Assembly (NCBI RefSeq): GCF_031180965.1
Contig: NZ_JAPSLH010000007.1
Location: forward strand, 121,826 to 185,825
Origin: Chelativorans sp.
GTDB lineage: Bacteria > Pseudomonadota > Alphaproteobacteria > Rhizobiales > Rhizobiaceae
Length of the DNA stretch: 64,000 bases
Direction: 5' to 3'
Shown here: one piece after another, positions 58,162 to 64,000 of the stretch
Position numbering within the stretch: position 1 is the stretch's first letter
How the letters are laid out: each line of letters starts with the position of its first letter
Position numbers and translations under genes: made by a program
The notes under the pieces: generated by a model
Told to the model about the DNA's origin: nothing
The model's database searches: none
What the model saw: the letters and a program-made list of their open reading frames with translations, nothing else

Positions 58162-58526
58162 GCGCCGCCGCAACGATCATTTTTTGCGCTTCGCTCATGG
58201 CCATAGACGGAGATAGCATCCGCTGCGACGGCGAGAACATGCGCCTGCTCGGCCCCGGCCAGCCGAACAAGTCGGGCATCGACACGCCTGAGATCGGGAA
58301 CGCGCAGTGCCAAGCCGAGCGCTTCCTCGGCGAGCAGGCGAAGCGCCGCCTCGAGGAACTGCTGCGGCAGGAGGTGAGGATCGAGGACAGCGGGGTGCGC
58401 GACCGGTACCGCCGGCCGCTGGTGTGGGTGAGGATGCCGAACGGAGAGGACGTCGGCGAAGTGCTTCTGCGCGAGGGCTATGCCCTGCCCTGGCGGCCGG
58501 GGAAGCGTGTCAGCTGGTGCGGTTGA
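58158..58526 (+). CDS. Thermonuclease-like (SNase) protein
   Basis: This 122-residue protein has staphylococcal-nuclease-like features: MAIDGDSIRCDGENMRLLG, GIDTPEI with the catalytic Asp/Glu, and DRYRRPLVWVRMPNGEDVGEVLLREGYAL with the catalytic Arg. It is shorter than typical SNase domains and has no clear signal peptide, so it may act in the cytoplasm on DNA or RNA. It overlaps the HNH stop in ATGA. Confidence 0.85.
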   Translation: MSAAATIIFCASLMAIDGDSIRCDGENMRLLGPGQPNKSGIDTPEIGNAQCQAERFLGEQAKRRLEELLRQEVRIEDSGVRDRYRRPLVWVRMPNGEDVGEVLLREGYALPWRPGKRVSWCG

Positions 58527-58589
58527 CACCCGGAACAAAACAGGAATATATCCCTTTCATTGCGGCGCCCAAAGACACGAGGAACGGTC

Positions 58590-58841
58590 ATGCGCCGCTA
58601 CATCATCCGCACCCTTCAGGATTTGGTCGACCACGAAATGCAGCTCACGGCCCATTGTGGCTCGGCGTTCTGCGGCCACCACAAGGTGCTGGACCTGAAG
58701 GAGATGATCGCCACCTTCGGACCGGACTATTCCTGTATCGGAGACGACAGGCTCAGGAATGCGATCCGCTGCGAGCGGTGCGGTCACAAGGGCGGATCAG
58801 TTACCATATCGGTTGTTACGAAAACGCAGCACGTAGCCTAG
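58590..58841 (+). CDS. Hypothetical zinc-ribbon-like protein
   Basis: This 83-residue protein starts at MRRYIIRTLQDLVDHEMQLTAH with GAGG upstream. Cys pairs (HCGSAFCGHH and IRCERCGHKGG) could bind zinc. DLKEMIATFGPDYSCIGDDRLRN resembles phage or rhizobial hypothetical proteins with CxxC ribbons. It belongs to the island operon. No function is known. Confidence 0.7.
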   Translation: MRRYIIRTLQDLVDHEMQLTAHCGSAFCGHHKVLDLKEMIATFGPDYSCIGDDRLRNAIRCERCGHKGGSVTISVVTKTQHVA

Positions 58842-58854
58842 AGGGGAGAAGCAT

Positions 58855-59103
58855 ATGCCCCTACGGCCACCGCGGCAGGACTGGCCTGCTTCCGTCTATT
58901 CGGTTGACGAGAATTTCGAGATTGTCGAGGAACTGGCCCAGTGCGCCAATTTCGGCATAGGATATGTCGCCTACAAGAAGGCGCTCCAAATGCGCTCCTA
59001 TTCGATCGTTCAACTTTGCGAGAAGGGGCGAATCGTCTGGACGGCAAAGACCGGAGGGGTGGACCCGGAGACCGGCAAGGTAACAATTTTGTGGGAGAAG
59101 TGA
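58855..59103 (+). CDS. Hypothetical island protein
   Basis: This 82-residue protein starts at MPLRPPRQDWPASVYSVDENFEIVEELAQCANFGIGYVAYKKALQMRSYSIVQLCEKGRIVW, with GAGGGGAGAAGCAT just upstream. It shows mixed strands and helices and no recognisable motif. It is 13 nt after the previous gene and 3 nt before the SRAP gene, so it is part of the same operon. Confidence 0.68.
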   Translation: MPLRPPRQDWPASVYSVDENFEIVEELAQCANFGIGYVAYKKALQMRSYSIVQLCEKGRIVWTAKTGGVDPETGKVTILWEK

Positions 59104-59106
59104 CAT

Positions 59107-59787
59107 TTGTGCGGCCGTTTCACCCGATACCTCACCTGGTCCGAGATCCACGGCCTCTACCGCCTGACGCTCGACTGGGAAAAGCAGCGCAATGACGAGC
59201 CGAACTACAACGTCTGCCCTACTGACGAGGTGCCCTTCGTCACAGCCGGCGAGAACGGCGCGCAAAAGCTTCACCTGGGCCGCTGGTGGTTGGTGCCATG
59301 GTGGGCGAAGGAGATGCCCAAGGCAGCCATGTTCAATGCGCGGATCGAGACGGCCGACAGCTCCGGCGCCTTCAAGGATGCATGGAGGACGACGCGCTGT
59401 CTGATCCCAGCCGATGGTTTCTATGAGTGGACAAAGAACCCCGGCGACGACGGCCGCGACCCCTGGCACATTCACCTGCCAGATCATCAGCCGTTCAGCT
59501 TCGCCGGCCTCTGGGCCTATAACAAGAGGCTGGACGTGACGAGTTGCACGATCATCACCATGGCGGCGGCTGAGCCGATCTCGCAGCTGCATGATCGTCA
59601 GCCCGCCATTCTGGACCCGGCCGCTTATGACGAATGGCTGGACCCTTCCACGCCTGGCGAGACGCTGAAGCCGCTGCTGTTCGAAAGGAATATCGACTCT
59701 CAGCTGCGGTTCTACCGCGTCGGCCGGGAGGTTAATTCGAACAAGGCGAAGGGTCCGAAATGCATAGAGCCGGTCAACCCGCTTTGA
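59107..59787 (+). CDS. SRAP (YedK/HMCES-like) SOS response-associated protein
   Basis: This 226-residue protein uses a TTG start, followed directly by Cys2 (CGRFTRY), the active-site nucleophile after removal of Met. The SRAP features WWLVPWWAKE, NARIETADSSGAFKDAWRTTRCLIPADGFYEW and a late His in ISQLHDRQPAIL are present. SRAP proteins cross-link to abasic sites in single-stranded DNA and protect them from nucleases. Placement beside LigD and nucleases suggests a DNA-repair or replication-protection set on the island. Confidence 0.93.
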   Translation: MCGRFTRYLTWSEIHGLYRLTLDWEKQRNDEPNYNVCPTDEVPFVTAGENGAQKLHLGRWWLVPWWAKEMPKAAMFNARIETADSSGAFKDAWRTTRCLIPADGFYEWTKNPGDDGRDPWHIHLPDHQPFSFAGLWAYNKRLDVTSCTIITMAAAEPISQLHDRQPAILDPAAYDEWLDPSTPGETLKPLLFERNIDSQLRFYRVGREVNSNKAKGPKCIEPVNPL

Positions 59788-59805
59788 GTTGGAGGGGAAG
59801 AGCAA

Positions 59806-59964
59806 GTGACACAGGATGAGCCAGTGATCAGGGATTTTGAAGCGCTCAAGGGAAAGAAGTGGGAAGAGGCGACCGAGGAGGAGCGTCGTGATTGGATAGA
59901 GGCGCGAGCCGAGCTCATGCAGATCCTGAACCCACCCTTCGATCCGTCAAAGCGGCAGCGCTGA
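59806..59964 (+). CDS. Small acidic/basic hypothetical protein (too short for ORF track)
   Basis: This 52-codon gene has a GTG start preceded by GGAGGGGAAG and reads VTQDEPVIRDFEALKGKKWE then EATEEERRDWIEARAELMQI and a PFDPSKRQR tail. It sits 18 nt after the SRAP stop and ends just before the run of ten C. Charged helical composition and the ribosome-binding site support it as a real gene. I do not recognise a family. Confidence 0.6.
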   Translation: MTQDEPVIRDFEALKGKKWEEATEEERRDWIEARAELMQILNPPFDPSKRQR

Positions 59965-59967
59965 GCG

Positions 59968-59977
59968 CCCCCCCCCC
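59968..59977. repeat. Homopolymer tract of ten C
   Basis: Ten consecutive C lie between the small gene and ligD, about 60 nt before the ligD TTG start. Such runs can slip in replication and could alter promoter or leader spacing, though they are also prone to sequencing error. Confidence 0.6.
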
Positions 59978-60038
59978 GGAACGAATCACCCCATCGAAGA
60001 TTGAGTCCGGTCTGTTTTGAGTACCGGGAGTTCGAGTT

Positions 60039-61880
60039 TTGGCGATCGGGCGGCGTACAAGTGCCCTTCGTGCGGAGCGGGCGGTTCGATCTGAACCGGC
60101 GCACCGGCCGCCGTCTTGGCTGGAGCAATACCGCGACGCGAAACGAGCGCCCTTCCCCGGCTTCATAGAACCATGCCACCCAACGCTGCGCAAGCGGCCG
60201 CCCAACGGCAATGATTGGGTGCATGAAATCAAGATCGACGGGTACCGGGCGCAGCTGCACGTCAATGACGGCAAGGTGAGGGTCTACACCCGCACAGGCC
60301 TGGACTGGACGGAGCGCTTCGCGCCGATCGCGGAAGCGGCAAAGGTCCTTGCTGGTCGCCAGCTGATCATGGATGGAGAGGCGACGGTCTTCGGCAAGAC
60401 TGGCCTGCCGGATTTTCAGGCTCTGCGGCGTGAGCTGGGAAAGCGAAGCTCGACCCGCCTGACCTTCCAGGCATTCGATCTGCTCTACCTCGACGGACAT
60501 GATCTGCGCGACCTCCCGCTGGTCGATCGGAAGGCCCTCCTGAAGGACCTCCTTGGCGAGCAGGCCGGCACATTGGCCTATGTCGATTTCCTCGAGCTGG
60601 AGGAAGGCGATCAGGTCTACCGGCACGCCTGCAAACTGGGCCTGGAGGGCATCGTCTCGAAACGTCGGGACGCGCCTTACCGATCAGGGCGGCAGGAAAT
60701 CTGGATCAAGGCCAAATGCGCCAAACGGGCCTCTTTCCCGATCATCGCATTTGTGGAGAAGCTGGGCGCGCGCCCGCGCCGGATTGCCTCGCTCTATCTC
60801 GGCCGATGGGAGGAAGACCGCCTGGTCTATGCCGGCAAGGCTGAAACCGGCTACACAATGGCCGCCGCGCGGGCAATCAGGGAAAGGCTCGACCCGCACA
60901 TCACCGGCAAGAGCCCGTTGTCTCATCCGATCAAGAAGCCGAAGGCCACCTGGGTCGAGCCAATTGTCGAGGCCGACATTGCGTATGGCGCAGAGACGGA
61001 TGACGGCCTGCTACGGGAGGCGGTCTTCAAGGGTTTGGTAGAGGAGAGCCAGGCGCCCGTACGCAAGGCCCCGAAAGTCGCGGCAACCCGTAGCGGCGTG
61101 CCCAAGGAGAACATTCTACAGCTGCTGCCGGACGCGGTCGTGCCGTCAAAGGAGCAGCTCGCCAACTACTGGACGCGGGTGGCGGACCGCGCACTGGGAT
61201 TCCTCGGCGGCCGGCCGTTGAAGCTGGTGCGGCACGTTCACGGCACCACGTTCTATCACAAGGGGCCGCTCCCCCCGATCCCGCCGGAGGTGCACCAGCT
61301 GCGCATCCAGAAGCGCGAGGGCGGCGAAGGCGTGCGGCTGTGGGTGGACGATCTTGCCGGCCTCTTGGGCTTGGTCGACATCGGTGTCGTCGAAGTGCAC
61401 CCCTGGGCGGCGGCGATCGACGACATAGAGCATGCGGACACGCTGATTTTCGACCTCGATCCCGGCGAGGGCATTGCGTGGGAGTTCGTGGTCGAGACCG
61501 CGCTGAACCTGCGCGATCGGCTGAAGCAGGAAGGTTTCGCGACATGGCCGAAGCTGACCGGCGGCAAGGGCGTTCATCTCATGGCGCCGCTGCCGGAGAA
61601 GATGACGCACAACGCAGTGCATGCCTACGCCAAGCGACTGGCTCAGGAGTTCGCCGGAACAGACGACCGCTACACCACTTCCGCGCAGGCTGCGCGTCGC
61701 GGGAAGCTCTTCATCGACTATCTCCGCAATGGCCGGGGCACGACCGCGATCGGCACCTATTCGCCACGGGCGAGGTCCGGCTTTCCGGTCGCCGCTCCGG
61801 TCACGTGGCGCGACATTGACCGAGGGATGAGACCGGATGCCTTCACCATTGCTCGTCTGCCAAAGCGGAGGCTGAGATGA
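60039..61880 (+). CDS. ligD: ATP-dependent DNA ligase LigD (ligase and polymerase domains)
   Basis: This 613-residue protein has an N-terminal ATP-dependent ligase domain with the nucleotidyl Lys in HEIKIDGYRAQL (near residue 66), MDGEATVF, LEGIVSKRRDAPYRSGRQEIWIKAK, and a C-terminal LigD-type primase-polymerase domain (TFYHKGPLPPIPPEV, TLIFDLDPGEG, KGVHLMAPL). The usual phosphoesterase domain is absent. The start is TTG after an in-frame stop at 60018, with GGGAG eight bases upstream. It joins double-strand breaks in NHEJ, normally with Ku; no ku gene is in the window. Confidence 0.93.
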   Translation: MAIGRRTSALRAERAVRSEPAHRPPSWLEQYRDAKRAPFPGFIEPCHPTLRKRPPNGNDWVHEIKIDGYRAQLHVNDGKVRVYTRTGLDWTERFAPIAEAAKVLAGRQLIMDGEATVFGKTGLPDFQALRRELGKRSSTRLTFQAFDLLYLDGHDLRDLPLVDRKALLKDLLGEQAGTLAYVDFLELEEGDQVYRHACKLGLEGIVSKRRDAPYRSGRQEIWIKAKCAKRASFPIIAFVEKLGARPRRIASLYLGRWEEDRLVYAGKAETGYTMAAARAIRERLDPHITGKSPLSHPIKKPKATWVEPIVEADIAYGAETDDGLLREAVFKGLVEESQAPVRKAPKVAATRSGVPKENILQLLPDAVVPSKEQLANYWTRVADRALGFLGGRPLKLVRHVHGTTFYHKGPLPPIPPEVHQLRIQKREGGEGVRLWVDDLAGLLGLVDIGVVEVHPWAAAIDDIEHADTLIFDLDPGEGIAWEFVVETALNLRDRLKQEGFATWPKLTGGKGVHLMAPLPEKMTHNAVHAYAKRLAQEFAGTDDRYTTSAQAARRGKLFIDYLRNGRGTTAIGTYSPRARSGFPVAAPVTWRDIDRGMRPDAFTIARLPKRRLR

Positions 61881-62065
61881 TCACCCTGAACGCATTCTTG
61901 AACAAGGACGACACGCAAGTCGCCCTGCAGTTTCCCGAGCTCGACGGCGCGACAGTCACCCTCACCCGCGACGATCTGGACGAGTTCATTGCGGTTCTGA
62001 GAAACATCCGCGAGTGCATGCAGCCGTCCGATGCGCAGCCGCCGCAAAACCAACTGCATTCCTAA
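61877..62065 (+). CDS. Small hypothetical protein coupled to LigD
   Basis: This 62-residue protein starts at MITLNAFLNKDDTQVALQFPELDGATVTLTRDDLDEFIAVLRNIRECMQ. The ATG overlaps the ligD stop in ATGA, so it is translationally coupled. It is acidic with a helical C-terminal half. I cannot name the family; a partner or immunity-type role is speculative. Confidence 0.7.
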   Translation: MITLNAFLNKDDTQVALQFPELDGATVTLTRDDLDEFIAVLRNIRECMQPSDAQPPQNQLHS

Positions 62066-62072
62066 TGAGCGG

Positions 62073-62363
62073 TCAAGCAGACCGAACCGGGACATAGACG
62101 GCAATTCTCCTGCCGTCGGTCAGCGAGACGCAGTTTGCCTCTGTGAAGGCTCCCGCCTCGACATACCTGGGGACTATCTTCAGATCGCTGCCCTCTAGCG
62201 GCTCCCCTTGAAGGGGCGTGTAGGGCGCCGATCTCTCCCCGTCAGTCACGATCACCAAGCCGTCTGAGCGCACATCGGCTACCGTAAGGTCATCGCCTTC
62301 CATGGTCGCCGACCGGGGCAACGATGCCTGGAATTCCTCGTCGTAAGCTGCTTCTTCGTGCAT
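62073..62363 (-). CDS. Hypothetical beta-rich protein
   Basis: This 96-residue acidic protein reads MHEEAAYDEEFQASLPRSATMEGDDLTVADVRSDGLVIVTDGERSAPYTPL. Its strand pattern (LVIVTDGE, LKIVPRYVEAG, CVSLTDGRRIAVYVPV) suggests a small beta-barrel. It is convergent with the ligD operon and lies downstream of the terminator of the lysis-type cassette. No family is recognised. Confidence 0.6.
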   Translation of the reverse strand: MHEEAAYDEEFQASLPRSATMEGDDLTVADVRSDGLVIVTDGERSAPYTPLQGEPLEGSDLKIVPRYVEAGAFTEANCVSLTDGRRIAVYVPVRSA

Positions 62364-62402
62364 GCACCCGGAACGGCAGAACGCGAGGGATGTTCCAAAA
62401 CG

Positions 62403-62434
62403 AAAAAAGCCCCGCCGGCCGGAGCCAGCGGGGC
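62403..62434 (-). terminator. Rho-independent terminator after lysis-type cassette
   Basis: On the minus strand GCCCCGCTGGCTCCGGCCGGCGGGGC folds with a GCCCCGC/GCGGGGC stem and is followed by TTTTTTCGTTTT. It lies about 70 nt past the stop of the last minus-strand cassette gene at 62505. Confidence 0.82.
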
Positions 62435-62504
62435 GAATTGGTACTGAAAGGGATCCCGGGGTGAGGGGCTCCGGTCATCCTAACTGAAGTGCCGGGGAAA
62501 AGTT

Positions 62505-62846
62505 TCACCGCTTCCGGATCGCGTTCCCGAGCTCGCGCATCTCGCGGCGGAGCTCTCCGATCTCCCGCGCCAAGTCTTCGGAGTTCTCGCAGATGGTGTG
62601 AAGCACGGCACGGTTGCGCTCCGCCGCCTGACGGTTTTGCACCTGCTCGACATTGTTGGCTTCGATTGCCGCCGCGAGCTGCTTGACCGCGCCACTATCG
62701 ATCAGCGCTCCCGCGATTTCCATCGTTTGCTCTTCGGGCGGTTTCCGGCGCTGGCCCCACCACAAGCCGAAGGCTGCGAGGATCCCGAGCACGCCGTAGC
62801 CGATGAGCTGGGCAATCGGGACGATCTGTTCAGAGTCCAGGTTCAT
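62505..62846 (-). CDS. Small single-span membrane protein of phage cassette
   Basis: This 113-residue protein has one N-terminal transmembrane helix (PIAQLIGYGVLGILAAFGLWWG) and a long charged coiled-coil-like tail (KQLAAAIEANNVEQVQNRQAAERNRAVLHTICENSEDLAREIGELRREMRELGNAI). The layout is that of phage holin-like or spanin-like small proteins, but I cannot name it. It overlaps the upstream gene by 17 nt and ends the cassette. Confidence 0.7.
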   Translation of the reverse strand: MNLDSEQIVPIAQLIGYGVLGILAAFGLWWGQRRKPPEEQTMEIAGALIDSGAVKQLAAAIEANNVEQVQNRQAAERNRAVLHTICENSEDLAREIGELRREMRELGNAIRKR

Positions 62847-63318
62847 CGCGCTTCACCACCCTCGCCTGCTGTGAAGCACCGACGTCTGCCCATGCTCTGA
62901 AGAGGTTCCACGCGTCCTGCGCCATGGCGGCGAGGTAGATCACCATACCGGTCCCGGCTGCGCCATGGTTGAGCCACGCCAGCATCATGCCCAACGCAAC
63001 CTGTCCCCAGAAGATGCAGGCCGCGAAAGAGGCAAGCCCGCGCATGTGCGGCGAGTATGGGAAAGCTCGGAAGGTGCCGTTGATGACCAGCGCGGTGAGG
63101 CGCAGCAGCCCCACCACGAGGCAAATCACGGCCCAAGTGTCCTCATCCGCCATGCGCGCCAGTTCGGAAAAGGAGGGCGCATTCGCGAAGGTGTTTCCGT
63201 CACCGGAGAGAACCGCGGCCCAGCCGAGTATGGCGCCGGTCAGCACCCATTCCGAAACACGCTGAGGAAAGTGCTCACGGATGCCTGTCGCCAGGCGAAG
63301 AACGATCATCTCCAGCAT
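62830..63318 (-). CDS. Multi-span membrane protein of phage cassette, holin candidate
   Basis: This 162-residue protein has about four hydrophobic segments (WVLTGAILGWAAVLSG, TWAVICLVVGLLRLTALVING, LASFAACIFWGQVALGMMLAWLN, GTGMVIYLAAMAQDAWNLF). Its position within a lysis-type cassette and overlap of both neighbours suggest a holin or pore-forming protein. Sequence does not match a named holin that I recognise. Confidence 0.68.
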   Translation of the reverse strand: MLEMIVLRLATGIREHFPQRVSEWVLTGAILGWAAVLSGDGNTFANAPSFSELARMADEDTWAVICLVVGLLRLTALVINGTFRAFPYSPHMRGLASFAACIFWGQVALGMMLAWLNHGAAGTGMVIYLAAMAQDAWNLFRAWADVGASQQARVVKRDEPGL

Positions 63319-63518
63319 CCTCTCCCCGCCCCGAACGTGTTGTGAGCCGCCACATGTTCTGCGAAGGGTCGGTCATTGCGGATGATGAAATCGCGCGTCG
63401 GTGCTGCCGGCGTCAGCTTGCGCCAGCCGTCGCACTCACTCACAGGTGCCGTCGTCTGACATCCGGCCGCCGAGAGCCCGGCAAAGAGCAGCATCGTCCA
63501 GATTGCGAATTGTCTCAT
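63306..63518 (-). CDS. Rz1-like outer-membrane spanin lipoprotein
   Basis: This 70-residue protein starts at MRQFAIWTMLLFAGLSAAGCQTTAP with lipobox LSAAGC, then CDGWRKLTPAAPTRDFIIRNDRPFAEHVAAHNTFGAGRGCWR, a pattern I recall from phage small lipoproteins next to Rz. It lies partly inside the Rz-like gene in another frame (63436-63518), the classical overlapping Rz/Rz1 arrangement. It would link inner and outer membrane during lysis. Confidence 0.75.
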   Translation of the reverse strand: MRQFAIWTMLLFAGLSAAGCQTTAPVSECDGWRKLTPAAPTRDFIIRNDRPFAEHVAAHNTFGAGRGCWR

Positions 63519-63678
63519 CGGTGGAGTTCCTTTCGCGGAGAAGGTCGACGGAGCGCTCGAGCGCGGCACGGCGCTCGTCATTGGCGCCGGCGCGGTAGGC
63601 TGCGGTGTGCGACCAGGCGAGACCCGCCAGCACTGCGAGCGCCGCACCCAGCTTGATCCATGTTCCAAGGCCGAACAT
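63436..63678 (-). CDS. Rz-like inner-membrane spanin
   Basis: This 80-residue protein starts at MFGLGTWIKLGAALAVLAGLAWSHTAAYRAGANDERRAALE with one N-terminal membrane helix followed by a charged helical periplasmic part, the form of an i-spanin. Its ATG overlaps the stop of the preceding gene by one base, and its C-terminal half overlaps the Rz1-like gene in a different frame. It is short for Rz, so the identity is inferred mainly from the overlapping arrangement. Confidence 0.7.
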   Translation of the reverse strand: MFGLGTWIKLGAALAVLAGLAWSHTAAYRAGANDERRAALERSVDLLRERNSTDETIRNLDDAALCRALGGRMSDDGTCE

Positions 63679-64000
63679 CACACCGCCTCCGGAATGGCGT
63701 CGCCCTCGTCGGTCTGCCGGCTTTTCCACCAGCCGTAAGCGGCCCAGGAGAGGCCACCAAGCACGAGGAGGACCGCGATGATGGTGAGCGCCCCGGACAG
63801 CCATTCGAGGCCGGGAACGCCGGCAAGCCGTTCCGCCGCAATGTCTATCTGCTGGCGCGCGGTCTCAATACCAGCCCCGGTGACGACTGCCGCACCGCCC
63901 TGCTTCGCCTCTTCGGTCTCCAGCGGCCCCAGCGAGCCCGGAACCTCCTCCGGCGCGACCTTGAACGACGACAGAGCGCGCATGGTCTCGGGACCGGCTA
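63678..64000 (-). CDS. Membrane-anchored C-terminal fragment, possible endolysin tail (partial)
   Basis: The frame is open to the window edge; the first Met in the window is at 63983, but upstream codons (GPET before MRALSSF) allow extension. Visible are an acidic linker (APEEVPGSLGPLETEEAKQGG), an amphipathic part and one C-terminal transmembrane helix (LSGALTIIAVLLVLGGLSWAAYGWW). This looks like the C-terminal anchor of a larger phage cell-wall enzyme, by position before Rz-like genes. The catalytic part is not visible. Confidence 0.6.
   Translation of the reverse strand, partial: AGPETMRALSSFKVAPEEVPGSLGPLETEEAKQGGAAVVTGAGIETARQQIDIAAERLAGVPGLEWLSGALTIIAVLLVLGGLSWAAYGWWKSRQTDEGDAIPEAV

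Larger units (their letters stand above)
56707..64000. mobile_element. Phage-derived island or prophage end at tRNA-Pro (extends beyond window)
   Basis: From the tRNA 3' end to the window edge, gene content changes to short, tightly packed accessory genes: an RHH-like regulator with an operator array, HNH nuclease, thermonuclease, SRAP, LigD, several unknown ORFs and an opposing lysis-type cassette with overlapping Rz/Rz1-like genes. No integrase, capsid or terminase gene and no repeat of the tRNA end are visible, so the other boundary lies outside. The element call rests on location and content. Confidence 0.7.

Noticed and set aside
1-64000. CRISPR arrays, rRNA genes, riboswitches, transposase or integrase genes
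   Set aside because: I looked for regularly spaced repeats, conserved rRNA segments, known riboswitch cores and DDE or tyrosine-recombinase motifs and saw none that could be supported.

Overview
The window is high-GC, densely coding DNA from an alphaproteobacterium of the Rhizobiales (Hyphomicrobiales). I infer this from family composition and gene order recalled from the literature: glnE beside a PleC-type kinase, degP followed by cycLKJH (ccmHFEI) and feuQP, the DivJ-type kinase with DUF1491 and DUF2336 neighbours, a MucR/Ros regulator, a DnaA-C-terminal-like HTH protein with DUF6456, and a TIGR03808 protein. A Phyllobacteriaceae-like member fits best, but genus cannot be fixed from this sequence alone.

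Layout. 1-15.4 kb: the C-terminal end of a PleC-like kinase, then a long minus-strand series of glnE, an unnamed OmpR-type two-component pair, periplasmic protease degP, cytochrome c maturation genes ccmH/F/E/I, a small lipoprotein, feuQ/feuP with a FeuN-like periplasmic protein, and a twice-frameshifted HTH pseudogene. 15.8-24.8 kb: a class A penicillin-binding protein, a DUF1214/DUF1254 membrane pair, a DUF2336 protein, DUF1491, a peptidoglycan-binding protein, the DivJ-like kinase, a DUF5330 protein and SufE. 24.8-33.3 kb: DUF6456 plus DnaA-like HTH, MucR, and a seven-gene Mrp/Pha cation/proton antiporter operon (mnhABCDEFG). 33.5-43 kb: msrB, oligopeptidase B, two c-type cytochromes, superoxide dismutase, a branched-chain aminotransferase, a HAD dehalogenase, an L,D-transpeptidase and a HerA-like ATPase. 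43-52.6 kb: methylmalonyl-CoA mutase mutAB, corA, a GFA protein, a Doc-type toxin-antitoxin pair with a palindromic operator, a TAT-exported beta-helix protein, an asparaginase II, DUF3750 and an SDR protein that lacks its catalytic Tyr and Lys. 52.8-56.6 kb: betI-betA-betB for glycine betaine synthesis, preceded by a perfect inverted-repeat operator.

56.6-64 kb: a tRNA-Pro(CGG) gene is followed directly by phage-like accessory DNA that runs off the window. It holds an RHH-like repressor with an array of GATATCACCTA repeats at a divergent promoter, an HNH nuclease, a thermonuclease-like protein, several small unknown proteins, a SRAP (YedK/HMCES) protein, a Ligase-Pol LigD without the phosphoesterase domain, and an opposing lysis-type cassette with an overlapping Rz/Rz1-like gene pair and membrane proteins. 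I read this as one end of a prophage or phage-derived island at the tRNA; no integrase or second attachment site is visible.

The chromosomal part mixes cell-cycle and envelope sensing (PleC-, DivJ-, FeuQ-like kinases), envelope maintenance (DegP, PBP1a, L,D-transpeptidase), redox and cytochrome maturation, and osmotic or ionic homeostasis (Mrp antiporter, betIAB, CorA). The most unusual parts are the DNA-repair cargo of the terminal island, the operator array, the catalytically degenerate SDR, the FeuN candidate and the two-frameshift pseudogene.
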